Shown here in pieces: positions 1-10,387 of a stretch of 64,000 nt of DNA; position 1 is the stretch's first letter, and every line of letters starts with the position of its first letter. This DNA is from Paramyrothecium sp. XJ0827 (lineage: Eukaryota > Ascomycota > Sordariomycetes > Hypocreales > Stachybotryaceae): positions 1,798,001 through 1,862,000 of the forward strand of contig JAJFPB010000008.1 in the NCBI GenBank assembly GCA_020881915.1, written 5' to 3'. The notes beneath the pieces are model-generated. The model was not told the DNA's origin. It did no database searches and saw nothing but the letters and a program-made list of their open reading frames with translations. The position numbers and the translations under genes are program-made.

Positions 1-234
1 AGTCTCGTAATTGCACAAATCTTGCATTTCTCCTCACCTCCAAATGGACATTACAACCAGCAGTGAAACTTGGACGTCAAGTTGGATTCACCCAACGTAC
101 AATAGACCTTGGTGCACAAGTGTCAAATCTTCATTGAATGCCAATCATGAAATCATTGTGTATACCTCGTCTCCTATGAAGCATGTTGAGTCTGCTTCCT
201 GGGCAAAGCTGATTTCGCGGCGCAGATGGCCCGA

Positions 235-1964
235 CTACCCTCCATTTTGGTCACCTTCCCCCGCGTCATTGCCATAATAGTCATAATCATCATCCATCAA
301 TTCCCCTCCTTCTCCTTCGTCGTCCTCTTCTCCATCTTCGTCAATAGGAGGTCGGTCGTATCTAGTCTTCTTCTGGGGATGCACATTTTTTTCTGCACCG
401 GAGTCGTGGCTGGTTTTGCCAGTTGCCGGAGTGGCATTGTTGCCAGTGTTCTTATGGTTTCCTTTGGCATCTTGAGCCTTTTTCTTCCTCAAAGTCGTCA
501 GCTTTTTCCTCAAGGTGAATGAAACGTCCCGCCGTAAATGGTGAATAATATCATCGAATGTGTCGTTCAGTCGCCCCTTCGCGTCAAGGTTCTGGTCCCC
601 GTTGAGGTCTGGGAAGCGCCAATCTAGATAGATGCCCTTCTGTGGCGTTTGCACATAAAATTCGCTGAGAGAGTTCTCGTAATAGAGCTGGCATAGCCGG
701 CAGGGTGGCTTGCTTGTGGCAATGAAATTGTAGTTGTTCCAGAAGTCGGTCGGATCCGTCTTACCTCGCCGAACTAGATAATCATGGAGAACAACTTCGC
801 AATGGACGATGGTTTTCTTCGGCAGTTTCTTGAGTTGATCATCAACCTCTTTCTTCAAGCCGTAAGGTTCTAGCTCCTCGATTTCAGCTTCAAATTTATG
901 GATGTCAGAAGCAAGTAAAGCACCGTGAAGCACGTCGGCCAAACCACTGCCCTCTGCCAGTACCGGCGCTTTTGCCTGGCGGGTTGAAGGGACGGGCCTG
1001 ACATTGAACTTCTGAAAAAGCAGAGGCCATTTTTTGGAACCGCTGACAATGATCTCGGAGGCGTGCCGGTACGAGTGGAGGCGTGCAGTATGATGCAGAA
1101 GTCGACGCCACGAAGGTGATTCCTCTGGGCTGCTACCACTCGCACGAGTTTCAATAAGTTGCTCAGACTCATCGCTTTTCATATTGTGAATCGTTTTGAT
1201 GAGTGTTTCACAGTCACTTAGGACTTACGAAGGCACTTGTTAGCATTGCTTCCTGGTAGAGCGGTGCGCTACTGGATACGAGACTGGACAGGCTCACATT
1301 TGCTCTGAGCATTGACATTAGAGGTCATATCTCGAGAAAACACTGCCTTGTCCTTCAGTAGTTTAAGATGTTTTCGAACCTCAGTGTCTAGCAAGTTAGT
1401 CAATGGACAAGTCTCATAATGCAGGCCAACGGCATCGAAATCATCGGACTCACCCTCGGCACTGCTCACGTAGCCTATACATTCGTCCAGAACTATGCAG
1501 AGGGTCTTCAAATAGATGTTGATCCTCGGAAAATTGAATTCCAATATCCTCCAGAGTACTTGCTTCTGCAGTGGCTTCTCTTTGAGCTTGTTTGGATTGT
1601 CACCGACATATCGCAGCAGAGAAGTGAGAAACTTTGTCGCCTGTTCGGTCCCATGCTTGCTGTTGGATATGATGTAGTAGTCGGCGCCCTCCCTCATCTT
1701 GAGAGCTGTCAGTGCAGTTTCTGTGCCACCTCCTTTCTGAAAGTCGCAAATCTGGGCGAGTTTTTGCAGGAACAATGGGTAATCTGCGAGTGCAGCCTCG
1801 TTACCGGCTTGCCCGACTTTATACACCTCTTTGTCCTTGGTATTACATGCAGAATTGATAGCCACTAGCAAAATGCAGAGGTAGTATATTTGCGTAGTCT
1901 TTTCCACCCCAGGAGGGACAGAAGCAGTTGGATTGGTTGTCATGGTAGATGAGGCAGCGGGCAT
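235..1964 (-). CDS. OTT_1508-like deaminase-fold protein (two exons, splice uncertain)
   Basis: Proposed model is complement(join(235..1174,1273..1964)), 543 aa. The C-terminal half carries the deaminase signature: an H-C-E triad member (VHCEVVLHDYL) followed about 40 residues later by PPCRLC, the zinc-binding PCxxC pair. The N-terminal half (LADYPLFLQKLAQICDF) and the WRRLLHHTARL block also resemble the fungal branch of this family. Substrate is unknown; the family belongs to the cytidine-deaminase-like superfamily. The tail is acidic and low-complexity (DEDGEEDDEGEGG). Oddity: the first exon runs into TAG at 1269-1271. A GTAGCG donor at 1272 with an acceptor ending at 1175 keeps phase, but the donor is weak; a better-looking GTAAGT lies downstream of the stop and does not keep phase. 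The gene is therefore either spliced at a poor donor or carries a nonsense change. Upstream TTG-initiated extension ignored; the first ATG is at 1964. Confidence 0.6.
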
Positions 1965-3303
1965 GCTCAGAGTGCAGCGGATTTGACAGATAATTCTAAG
2001 CAATATCGACTTGCACGAAGCGGGACACTAGATGATGCTTCAGGTTGAGGAATGTTATCGTACGAGTGAGTGTTTATATAGACGTCGATTTCACCTCAAG
2101 GCTGTGAGGAGAAAGCGGGGCATGTTGGTCGTTGGCCCGCGTCATCCAGGCCAATTCGTGGAGGTGCTTCAAACATCGATGATGCCGGAGGCCGACCAGC
2201 TCATTTGGGGCGGTGGGCGTAATGTAACATATAGCTATATGGAGCGCCTATCGCATTCCAATTATCGCACCTTTGCTGACGAGCGCCAGCCTAACAAGTT
2301 CGTGCGGAGTAGGTCTCCCAGTTTGTGCCTGACCAATGTTAGGCTCAGTCTGTGCATTCTACATGCAGGCAGGCTGTGCGTAAGTGCATTTCACGCCCTC
2401 TCCGCACAAGCACGTTTACAGTGAGATTTATCTCCAGGCAACAGTCCAGTTTCATGAAGCCAATTTTCAACCAAGTGCTGTGGGCTTACTTTCAGGAACT
2501 AGGTTGGCGATTAGTGAGAATATAAGAACAAAAGGAAGTCGCTTAATTTCATTCTCTTGAATTGTTGGCAAAGAAATCTGAGAATACTATTCTAAGAATC
2601 TGTTACAAAAGTTGGAAAAATAAATCTTTTACTGATATTCCAATATTTGATCACCCCAAGACGGGTAAAAGAAGAATGGCTATAATTGTAACAACTTCAA
2701 TGGTCTTCAACGTTGTCCGAGCCGGAGCTGCTCAATTGAAGCTGGACAACCAGGAATCTGACTCTAGGGGTGTGTGAAGTGCTCCCGAAGGGCGCGAAGC
2801 ACAAGTAGCATAAACTATTGCATGATTAGCATGATAGATTCAAAATATTAGGCCACAGAGCAGAACTACCATTATGAGGGTCACTTTCTACCAACCATCC
2901 ACACTGTTCAGATCAAAGTTACGAGGCTCAATCATTACTGGCAACTTCCGAGAGAGAAAATACTGCCAGCAGTGATTGAGCCTCGTACCTTTGATCTGAA
3001 CAGTGTGGAGTGTGCACCGTGCCTCTGCTTATTGGGGCTTTCAAGATACTCGGTGTCATGGTAAACCCGACTGAACTCAGCTAGATTGAGTACGGTTTCC
3101 CAGGCGGAGTGCGCACATTGATGCCGCCTGATCGCTCAGCAGAGGGTAACCCAAGGTAGCTTTGGCTCGTTCTACAACTCTTTGGGGTACAACTCTTTAG
3201 GATACACATAACAGGACTACGCTTTTGGGTTCATGTGGGTGCACGGGAGAGCGGAGCTCGCCTTGAAGTGTAACTACTTGGGGTTCGTTGTTACTGAGGT
3301 CCT
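1965..3303. other. Gene-free interval with one strong hairpin
   Basis: No frame here shows a recognisable domain or a consistent splice pattern. Short open frames at 2032-2424 and 2562-2777 look non-coding. Part of it (about 2560-2660) is A/T-rich. The one structured element is the inverted repeat at 2898-3009, listed separately. Confidence 0.6.
2898..3009. repeat. 46-bp-arm inverted repeat (hairpin) with 20-nt loop
   Basis: Arms 2898-2943 and 2964-3009 are reverse complements with three mismatches over 46 bp; the loop is 20 nt. The outer end begins TCCACACTGTTCAGATCAAA. On the + strand transcript one mismatch would be a U-G wobble, the others A-C and U-C. The flanks do not continue the symmetry and I see no obvious target-site duplication. 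It could be a small MITE-like element, a microRNA-like precursor, or a recent palindromic duplication. Confidence 0.85.
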
Positions 3304-3724
3304 TTATCTCAGAACGGACAATTCGCCGATCCGGAAGGGTGAGCTTGGGCTGATACAGTAATGAATGCAGAACCAAGGCGTGTCTAGTGGATCGATTAAC
3401 TTACAAGGAGCATCGCTTCGGCGGATGTTCGAAATGAATAAATGGGTATTTTCCACGCAGCACCCATGTCGTAGTATAGCTACGGCATAATTTAATACAT
3501 GCAATTCCTGCCGTCCTTGGAATTTCTGATGCCGCGTACATGGGACCAAGGACCACCTCATGTGTGGTAGAGTCGGCAGAAGATCTGACCACAATCCTAC
3601 TCCAAAATGATTCTGGAGGATTAAGATGCAATGCGACAGCGATGGGAATTCCTTTCTCTTGTTCAGTCGGCTGAGTGGGCTGAGTGTCGCGTTGGTGGTT
3701 GACGAGATTGCTCCTTCCCATCAT
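3304..3724 (-). CDS. Small hypothetical protein, two exons
   Basis: Not recognised. Model complement(join(3304..3349,3405..3724)), 121 aa. The first exon runs from an ATG at 3724 and ends at a consensus GTAAGT donor; the acceptor ATCAG ends at 3350, giving a 55-nt intron, phase conserved, and a short second exon ending in TAA. The composition of the first exon (AVALHLNPPESFWSRIVV and neighbouring residues) looks protein-like rather than random. No signal peptide, membrane segment or catalytic motif is evident. It sits beside the triplet-repeat tract. It may be a fragment of a longer gene. Confidence 0.35.
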
Positions 3725-3791
3725 GTTATTCCTCCCACGACACGTGACACACCAACATCAATAGGACGCAGAGAGCGGCGCACATTTCAAC

Positions 3792-3965
3792 TCATCATTA
3801 TCATCATCGTCGTCGTCGTCGTCGTCAGCATCATCGTCGTCAGCACCATCGTCGTTACCACCAGCATCACCACCAGCATCACCACCAGCATCACCACCAG
3901 CGTTACCACCAGCATCATCGTTACCATCGTTACCATCTTTATCCTCGATATCATTACCATCGTCT
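3792..3965. repeat. Trinucleotide and 12-bp tandem repeat tract
   Basis: The + strand shows runs of CAT/CGT triplets followed by four to five near-perfect copies of the 12-mer ACCACCAGCATC (about 3857-3920) and further CAT/ACC triplets. All frames across it are open as a result, coding poly-Asp/Gly-Gly-Asp-Ala on the minus strand and Thr/Ser/Ile on the plus strand. The open frames are best read as by-products of the repeat. Confidence 0.85.
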
Positions 3966-4013
3966 TTTTCATCCAATTCTATGATCACGTGGACAATTTT
4001 TAAAGCCGCAACA

Positions 4014-4329
4014 ATGCCTACCTTAGACGAACTGATGCAGGAAGCCGGCCAATCAGAGGCCAGGGATGTCTCCTTCGTGGCGCCGCCCAGCCAGCCCCTG
4101 CCGCCCGCGACACCGCCGCCACTGCCAGAAATGGCTACTTGGTCCACGGAGGACACACCCGCTGGTAAGTATTATTCTTCGGTACTTGGTTTTAGTATAT
4201 TAATATTTGTTAATAGAGGTACTCGCGGATAAAGCCGCCAAGCGGCTGAAGACTGTGGCCGCAGAGGCCCAGGCAACCCGTTTCGCCGCGCAGGCGGCCC
4301 ACTTCCCACTTCCGCCACGCGGAACTTGA
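4014..4329 (+). CDS. Small Pro/Ala-rich hypothetical protein, two exons
   Basis: Not recognised. Model join(4014..4164,4217..4329), 87 aa. It starts MPTLDELMQEAGQSEA; a consensus GTAAGT donor follows codon 50 and a TTAATAG acceptor gives a 52-nt intron with phase conserved. The first exon is proline-rich (PPSQPLPPATPPPLPE), the second is an alanine-rich, probably helical stretch. A similar composition appears in an open frame near 5010-5200 (starting AKAFEEEKRQEFLART), separated by an A/T-rich block. Both could be pieces of one decayed element, for example a gag-like frame, since a reverse-transcriptase fragment follows at 5541. Confidence 0.3.
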
Positions 4330-5540
4330 TTGGAGCATCCCCGTCAGCTCCGGCCGTTGTGTTGTCGTCGAGATGGACTGTCCCGGGGCCCGGAGGACCA
4401 GCTATCTCAAAGGTCATTTGGGCAATGCCATCAACAGTCGAGCCGTGAAAACGAAGGCTGTCCTGAGATTGAGTGGAATCAAGATGCATCTTGTAACGAT
4501 AATACCCTATGTCGGGTGGGACCAGAAGTCGGCTGTTGTAAAAATCATGTGGATGAGAAAGGCAGCCCGTATCATTCTAGGAAGCCAGGATGTAATCCAC
4601 ATCTTTCTCTGTTCAATTCACCATGACTCAATCATTGTACATTACCTGATCGTGTGACCGCTTAGGTATGGTATTGTGCCGCAACCCCAGACTTGAGTAC
4701 CTTAGGTAGCTAAGTTGGACTCCGTCTTTCATTTCACAAAAAGATACGAAAATAGCTTTAAAGTAATAATAAAATCCTTAGAAAAAGCTTCAAATTTTCT
4801 AAGATTTTATTGAGATTTTATTAATAAATCTGTTATTGATTACGAATAAAAATTCTATAATTTCCTACTAAAAAAGTCATATTTTACTTAGAATTGTATT
4901 AGTAGTAAATGAATCCGAAGCATCGCCTTTTGCTTACCGCTCGCCCCCTGAGGCACCCTTCGCCTCCTAGACTTCAAACCATCTGCTATGGCTAAACCAT
5001 CTGGTTCTTGCAAAGGCTTTCGAGGAGGAGAAGCGCCAGGAGTTCCTGGCGAGAACGACGCCGTCGCCACCACCCGCGCCCAAGGAGAACAAGCCCTCGG
5101 TGGATGTTGTTTTCCGAGCGCCATCGCCGCCGATTTTGTGCCATCAGCTTAGTGCTTACGTAACCGGCGAGTTACCGCAGACTATCCCCATCCTGGGGAC
5201 TTGGGTTTTTTTTTTGTTTTTTTGGGTGGAATTTTTGGTATTTCAATGTTTAATCCACATCACCATGCATTTTTTGCACGACCGTCATTCTGACTCGGAA
5301 AACGTAAAAGTGATGTCCAGTTGAACTCCAAAAAGACCTTTGTGCCCACTCACCCAAGACAACGCTAGGTACTCAGAGCCCAGCGATTGCGGCCATGCAG
5401 GCGGAGACAGGACGACACACTCTCCAGGTTGCTTCCTGAAATGGAAATTAGACACATATTCAATTAGCCTGTCTTGATAGGTATTCATAATGAGTGGCGT
5501 GTAAGGAAGTGGGCCAGCTGAGCAACTAGAAACCATCGAG

Positions 5541-5702
5541 GTGCTTCTGGACATCGAGCTTTATAAAGATTTCATCCGACCCTCCAAGTCAGACTCCTCC
5601 GCCCTTGTCTTCTTTGTCCGTCACCGGCCGTCAGGATGCCGCAACCAAGGACATTTATGCGTTGTCGTAGACTACCAGGATCTAAACTCAAAAATCAAGA
5701 TG
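5541..5702 (+). mobile_element. Ty3/gypsy reverse-transcriptase fragment (degenerate)
   Basis: The frame reads LYKDFIRPSKSDSSALVFFV and, after a short indel-like stretch, VVVDYQDLNSKIK. This matches the conserved order around the RT fingers of Ty3/gypsy elements (GFIRPSxSPxxxPVxFVxK ... LCVDYRxLNxxT). No protease, RNase H, integrase or flanking LTRs can be seen nearby, and the frame stops soon after, so this is a relic. Confidence 0.6.
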
Positions 5703-5710
5703 CAGAAAAT

Positions 5711-5919
5711 AGATCCTGCCCGGGTGGCATGGACGCTTCGATGCCCTCATTGCGTATGACATTGGGAATTTCGGATCATCGAGGCAGACTAGCAGGAAGA
5801 TTCGAATGCTTGATTGTTATATGCTTGTAGACTGAAGCGCCGCTGAGATCCTGCCCGGGTGGCGTGGATGCTTCGACGCCCTTACTGCGTATGGCATTGG
5901 GATTTTCGGCTCATCGAGG
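5711..5919. repeat. 74-bp direct repeat, two copies
   Basis: Copies at 5711-5784 and 5846-5919 start AGATCCTGCCCGGGTGGC and differ at eight positions, six of them transitions. A second sub-motif, ATTCGAATGCT followed by TGA or CGAC, recurs at about 5800, 5960 and 6020, so the repeat unit extends beyond 74 bp in diverged form up to about 6060. It directly follows the RT relic. Confidence 0.75.
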
Positions 5920-7558
5920 ACGAGCGGAGGATGCTAATACGGCTCAGTATTGCCCAAATTCGAATGCTCGACGGTATGCGTGCTTAAGGGGAATGCTGAC
6001 ATGGTTCAGTGTTGATCAGATTCGAATGCTCGACTGTGTAAATGCTTGAAGACTGAAGCACCAAAATCCCTCATTGCCATTGCGAACAGGCTAAGATTTG
6101 GGCAAAGTCAAGTTGAGCTCGAGCAAGCGCAACTCTTCGACGAATTAGAGGGGTGGAAATGGACACGAACCTTATATCTGGTCTATCCCCAATCGTACAA
6201 GAGCGTGGCCATGTGTCGGGAGAAGCCCGAAATCGAGCGTGCAAACAGTATTCGGGTGGAGGCAACTGGCTTGAAACGGCAAAATGCCAAGGGCTGACAC
6301 TGCGGTGCGACACGTCTTGTCGGTCGAGCTGCCTCTGACAGGTGCCAGCCTCATGGCGAGGCAAACGGGAGTCTCAACGAATTTGTCGAGGCATCGGCTA
6401 GTTTCTCAATTATTAGAGGAGGTTCTGATGATGTCGACTTGTCATACAATCCAAAGATTCAAGTAGATGATGCCACCGGCGCTGTCACATTGCTTCACTA
6501 CTGTTCTATACAGCCAATGCATGACGATGACTTCTAGCTTTCTTTGCAGCACCGTGGTCTCTCAGATACGACAGTTTCTCTATATTACATGTTCTATGTT
6601 ATTCCGCAAAAAGGCTCTCCGTCAGCATTTAAATGACGTTACCGAAAAGCGTCATCTAGGAAGAACAAACTTCGTTTTACGGTAAGCAAAACCAGTGTGG
6701 AAGGATTGGGTGATTCATTGATTCGCCCCTAGTATTCTTTTTGAACTCGACATTCGTCCGACTTGTCATGCCATCTTTAGGCAGCTACTCATCTAGGAGG
6801 ACTATTCCTCTGAACACGTTGTCAGTACTGCTTCGTTGCGGTTTCCAAGTTAACGTCCAACATTGGTTGAAGAGGAGTTTAAGGATATTGTTCTTTGCGT
6901 ATTCTTCTTTTGTTTTGCGACCGAGACAATTTTAATTTATCAAGGGACAGCTGAGGAGACTCAATCTCACAACGTTCAGCCAATCCTCTGGATGAGCCCG
7001 CATACACAACAAACCAGCTCCGTCGAGACTCCGGCCGGGCAAACGGAAATGCTGGCCTGCTTTGCCGAACGGCCCCACCAAAAGTTACCGAGTTTAGTTC
7101 AGAAACAGATGCCGAGCTAAGGCCGGGAGTGAAGCATTAGCGCCTCCTGTCCCTGCGGCTCTTTTGAGAAGATCTCTTATTTGGAAACTCTTCATAACAA
7201 TTGAAAACTACAGTCGCCATCGCAGAGGCATAGTGATTACTCTGCATCAATTGAAAAAGGTCTTATGTTGGTAGTCGGGGCTTGCCCGACCTCTTAACCC
7301 AATCTGGAACCCTGAATGCCACGATGCTGCCATGATTACGGGTATGACGTCTCCACTCCACCGACCGAAGCTTCGTTTAGCTCATGTGGATCCCCCCACG
7401 GGTGGACTGATCCGGTCTGCCCATTTCTTGCGCATTCCGCGACCTTAAATTGTAATTCGCCCTTTTCATCTTTGATCTTATTTCCTTCATTCTTCCTTCC
7501 TCGTTCCTGCCATTGCTCATTATCGTTCCTTCCCAGGAAGCAACGACTCGGTTGTACC

Positions 7559-9313
7559 ATGGCATCCCCCGTAGCCTCCGCGGCGCTCAAGGCCCGCGTC
7601 CGCCGCCCGTCTCTTCTCAAGAAGCTCACGAAGCCCGAGGACCTCATGCATCATTTTCCTAACGGCTCTTACCTCGGCTGGTCGGGTTTTACGGGAGTTG
7701 GGTATCCAAGTGAGCTCACTTGATGATTATCTGCTCGAATTTGTGGTTTCTAATGTGAGGCTGCGTTCAGAAAAAATTCCGACATTCATGGCCGATCACG
7801 TGGAGAAGAACGGTCTCCAGGGCCAGTTGAAGTACTCCTTATTTGTCGGCGCCTCTTCGGGCGCTGAGACTGAGAATCGCTGGGCAAAACTGGACATGAT
7901 CGAGCGCAGAAGTCCGCATCAGGTCGGCAAGGAAATCTCCAAAGGCATCAACGAAGGTCGCATCAAGTTTTTCGACAAGCACCTGTCCATGTTCCCGGTT
8001 GATTTGGTTTATGTAAGGAGCATTGAATTAAGTATTAGAGGCATGATTATCTCATCAGTTGTCTTTAGGGATATTACACGAAAGACCGACCAAACAACAA
8101 CTTGGATGTTGTGGTCGTCGAGGCGACGGACATCAAGGAAGATGGTAGCATTGTTCCCGGCGCTTCAGTCGGCGCAACTCCTGAGCTTATCCAAATGGCA
8201 AATAAGGTAACTGGCTCCGTGTTGCTAAAGTCCAAAGTTGAGAATCGGCTAATGCTTCGCAAGGTTATCGTCGAAGTCAACACCGCGCTGCCTTCTTTTG
8301 AAGGCCTTCACGATATTACCATGACAGATTTGCCTCCCCGCCGGAAACCTTATTTGATCATGGGAGTTGAGGACCGCATTGGCACCACTTCAATTCCCGT
8401 CGATCCCGAGAAGATTGTCGGGATCGTCGAATCAGACTACCAGGACGCGACAGCGCCAAACACTCCAGCGGATGAAGCTTCTTTCAAGATTGCTGGCCAC
8501 TTGATCGAATTCTTTGAGCACGAAGTTGCTCGGGGACGCCTCCCTCCATCTCTCCTTCCTCTGCAATCTGGCATCGGCAACGTTGCCAATGCCATCATTG
8601 GCGGCTTAGACAAATCCAACTTCCGAAACCTCAAGGTTTGGACTGAGGTTATCCAGGACACTTTCCTGGACCTCTTCGACTCTGGCCGTCTAGACTTTGC
8701 CACCGCAACGTCCATTCGTTTCTCGCCCGAAGGGTTTAAGCGATTTTACGACAACTGGGAAGACTATTACGGCAAGCTCCTTCTGCGAAGTCAACAGGTC
8801 TCTAACTCCCCAGAAATCATTCGCCGCTTGGGTGTTATTGGAATGAACACTCCTGTCGAGGTTGATATCTACGCACATGCAAACTCAACTAATGTCATGG
8901 GTTCGAGGATGTTAAACGGCCTTGGTGGATCGGCCGACTTCCTCCGCTCCGCCAAGTACTCCATCATGCACACACCCTCAACTCGGCCTTCAAAGACTGA
9001 TCCTCACGGTGTTTCATGCATTGTGCCCATGTGCACGCACGTCGATCAAACGGAGCATGACCTCGACGTCATTGTGACTGAACAAGGTCTCGCCGACGTG
9101 CGAGGTCTAAGTCCTCGTGAAAGAGCTCGGGTGATCATCGACAAGTGCGCTCACCCTCTGTATCAACCAATCCTGAAGCATTACTTTGAAAAGGCAGAGT
9201 ATGAATGCTTGAAGAAGGGATGGGGACACCAGCCTCACTTGCTCTTCAACTCTTTCGACATGCACAAAGCACTGGAAGAACAGGGAAGCATGCTGAAAGT
9301 GGGGCAGTGGTAA
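7559..9313 (+). CDS. ACH1: Acetyl-CoA hydrolase / succinyl-CoA:acetate CoA-transferase
   Basis: Mitochondrial enzyme that moves CoA between succinyl-CoA and acetate (or propionyl-CoA), detoxifying acetate and salvaging acyl-CoA. Model join(7559..7709,7771..8012,8069..8206,8264..9313), 526 aa, the usual length for fungal Ach1. Visible signatures: [12 protein letters not shown] near the N-terminus, [17 protein letters not shown], the TEVIQD glutamate region, [11 protein letters not shown] (CoA-binding GxGNxA) and [20 protein letters not shown]. The basic N-terminus ([20 protein letters not shown]) fits a mitochondrial presequence. The third intron (8207-8263, 57 nt) has no stop and keeps frame, so a naive translation inserts 19 extra residues between MANK and VIVEVN; family conservation shows it is an intron. 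A pyrimidine-rich tract precedes the ATG. Confidence 0.95.
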
Positions 9314-10387
9314 AACAATGTATTAGGCGTTATTGCGCATTGTGTTCTTAGAAGTAAACTGATAAAACAATTGATAAATTAAGGAAAATTACCTCGATTT
9401 GTGTTGTTCCTTCCCTCAGAGACGACAACCCATGGGGTAAGTTGTTATATCGTAATAAGAGTTCTGATCGCTAATCAGGTCGTAACTCAACCTAACATTG
9501 ACTACCATCATGTAATCCGCATCCGAAGGTCAAAGTGAAGGAAACTGAAAGAAACTGGAGGACCAATCCCACAACCTTTTTGCAAAAGAACATTCTGTTT
9601 TACACAGGTAAAATCATTTTTTATTATGTAATCCTTTGTAAGGCGGAAAGGATGTTATGTAAATTTGCATCTAATCTATAGATTTAGTTTCATTTCTTGT
9701 GTTCTGCTCACAATGGGTTGTTGCCAATACTTTCCTGCTGTGGCGAAGTTTAAATCCTGCTCCGAACATGTTGTAGTTTATAACTACTTACGCTGCATGG
9801 GCTTGAAATCAGCCTCTGCCCGGCGTCTGGGAACAGCCAACCCAGGCTATTTACGAGCTCACCAGCAATGGAATCAGAAACCTAATAGATAGAAGATACT
9901 AATGGAAAAGGTGACTAGATAGCATAGGACCATCTCAGTCCAGAGTAATGGTCAAGCAAAGTTCCAAATGCAACGGTTCTACAAAGACAACCATTCAGTT
10001 GTCAATCAACTTTAGGACACGTATAGAGTCAGATATCAGGCGTAAACGACTGGAATCCTCGACTCAGCTGTATCTTTTCAACTACATGTATGTAAACCCT
10101 GGAGTAACACAAGCGGTGCCAGAGGGCTCTGATAAACGACACCTCGTTCAAGTGTCTAGTGAAAACTAAAAATCGAGAGAAAGGCTTCATAATCAGGTGC
10201 AATAAAGCAATCACTAAGCGACGCGTTATGTGAGTTGAAGAACTCGATGATTAAAGGGGAACTACCTGACTGTCTAATCAAAGAATACTAACTCAACGGT
10301 GGCCCCCTGGCGGACGATTCAGAGAATTGACAACAAGCTTTTCAGATGTACTGCCAAAGCCTCTGGTCCGCAAATCCTACTGCACTG
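9314..10387. other. Intergenic, nothing identified
   Basis: Convergent 3' flanks of the ACH1 homologue (plus) and the esterase (minus). Only short non-conserved open frames; no RNA gene or repeat recognised. Confidence 0.6.

Larger units (their letters stand above)
4330..7558. other. Decayed repetitive zone, no intact gene
   Basis: About 3.2 kb without a supportable gene. It contains an A/T-rich block (about 4730-4910), GC-rich islands with proline-rich open frames, a gypsy-type reverse-transcriptase fragment (5541-5702), a 74-bp direct repeat (5711-5919) and short open stretches near 6297-6534 that I cannot identify. The pattern is that of old transposon debris, possibly mutated by repeat-induced point mutation. 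The right end (about 7459-7535) is pyrimidine-rich, as is common just upstream of strongly expressed fungal genes, here the ACH1 homologue. Confidence 0.6.

Noticed and set aside
3758..4156. 132-codon minus-strand frame with Asp and Gly-Gly-Asp-Ala repeats
   Set aside because: Its openness comes from the triplet/12-mer repeat; it overlaps a better-supported spliced frame on the plus strand.
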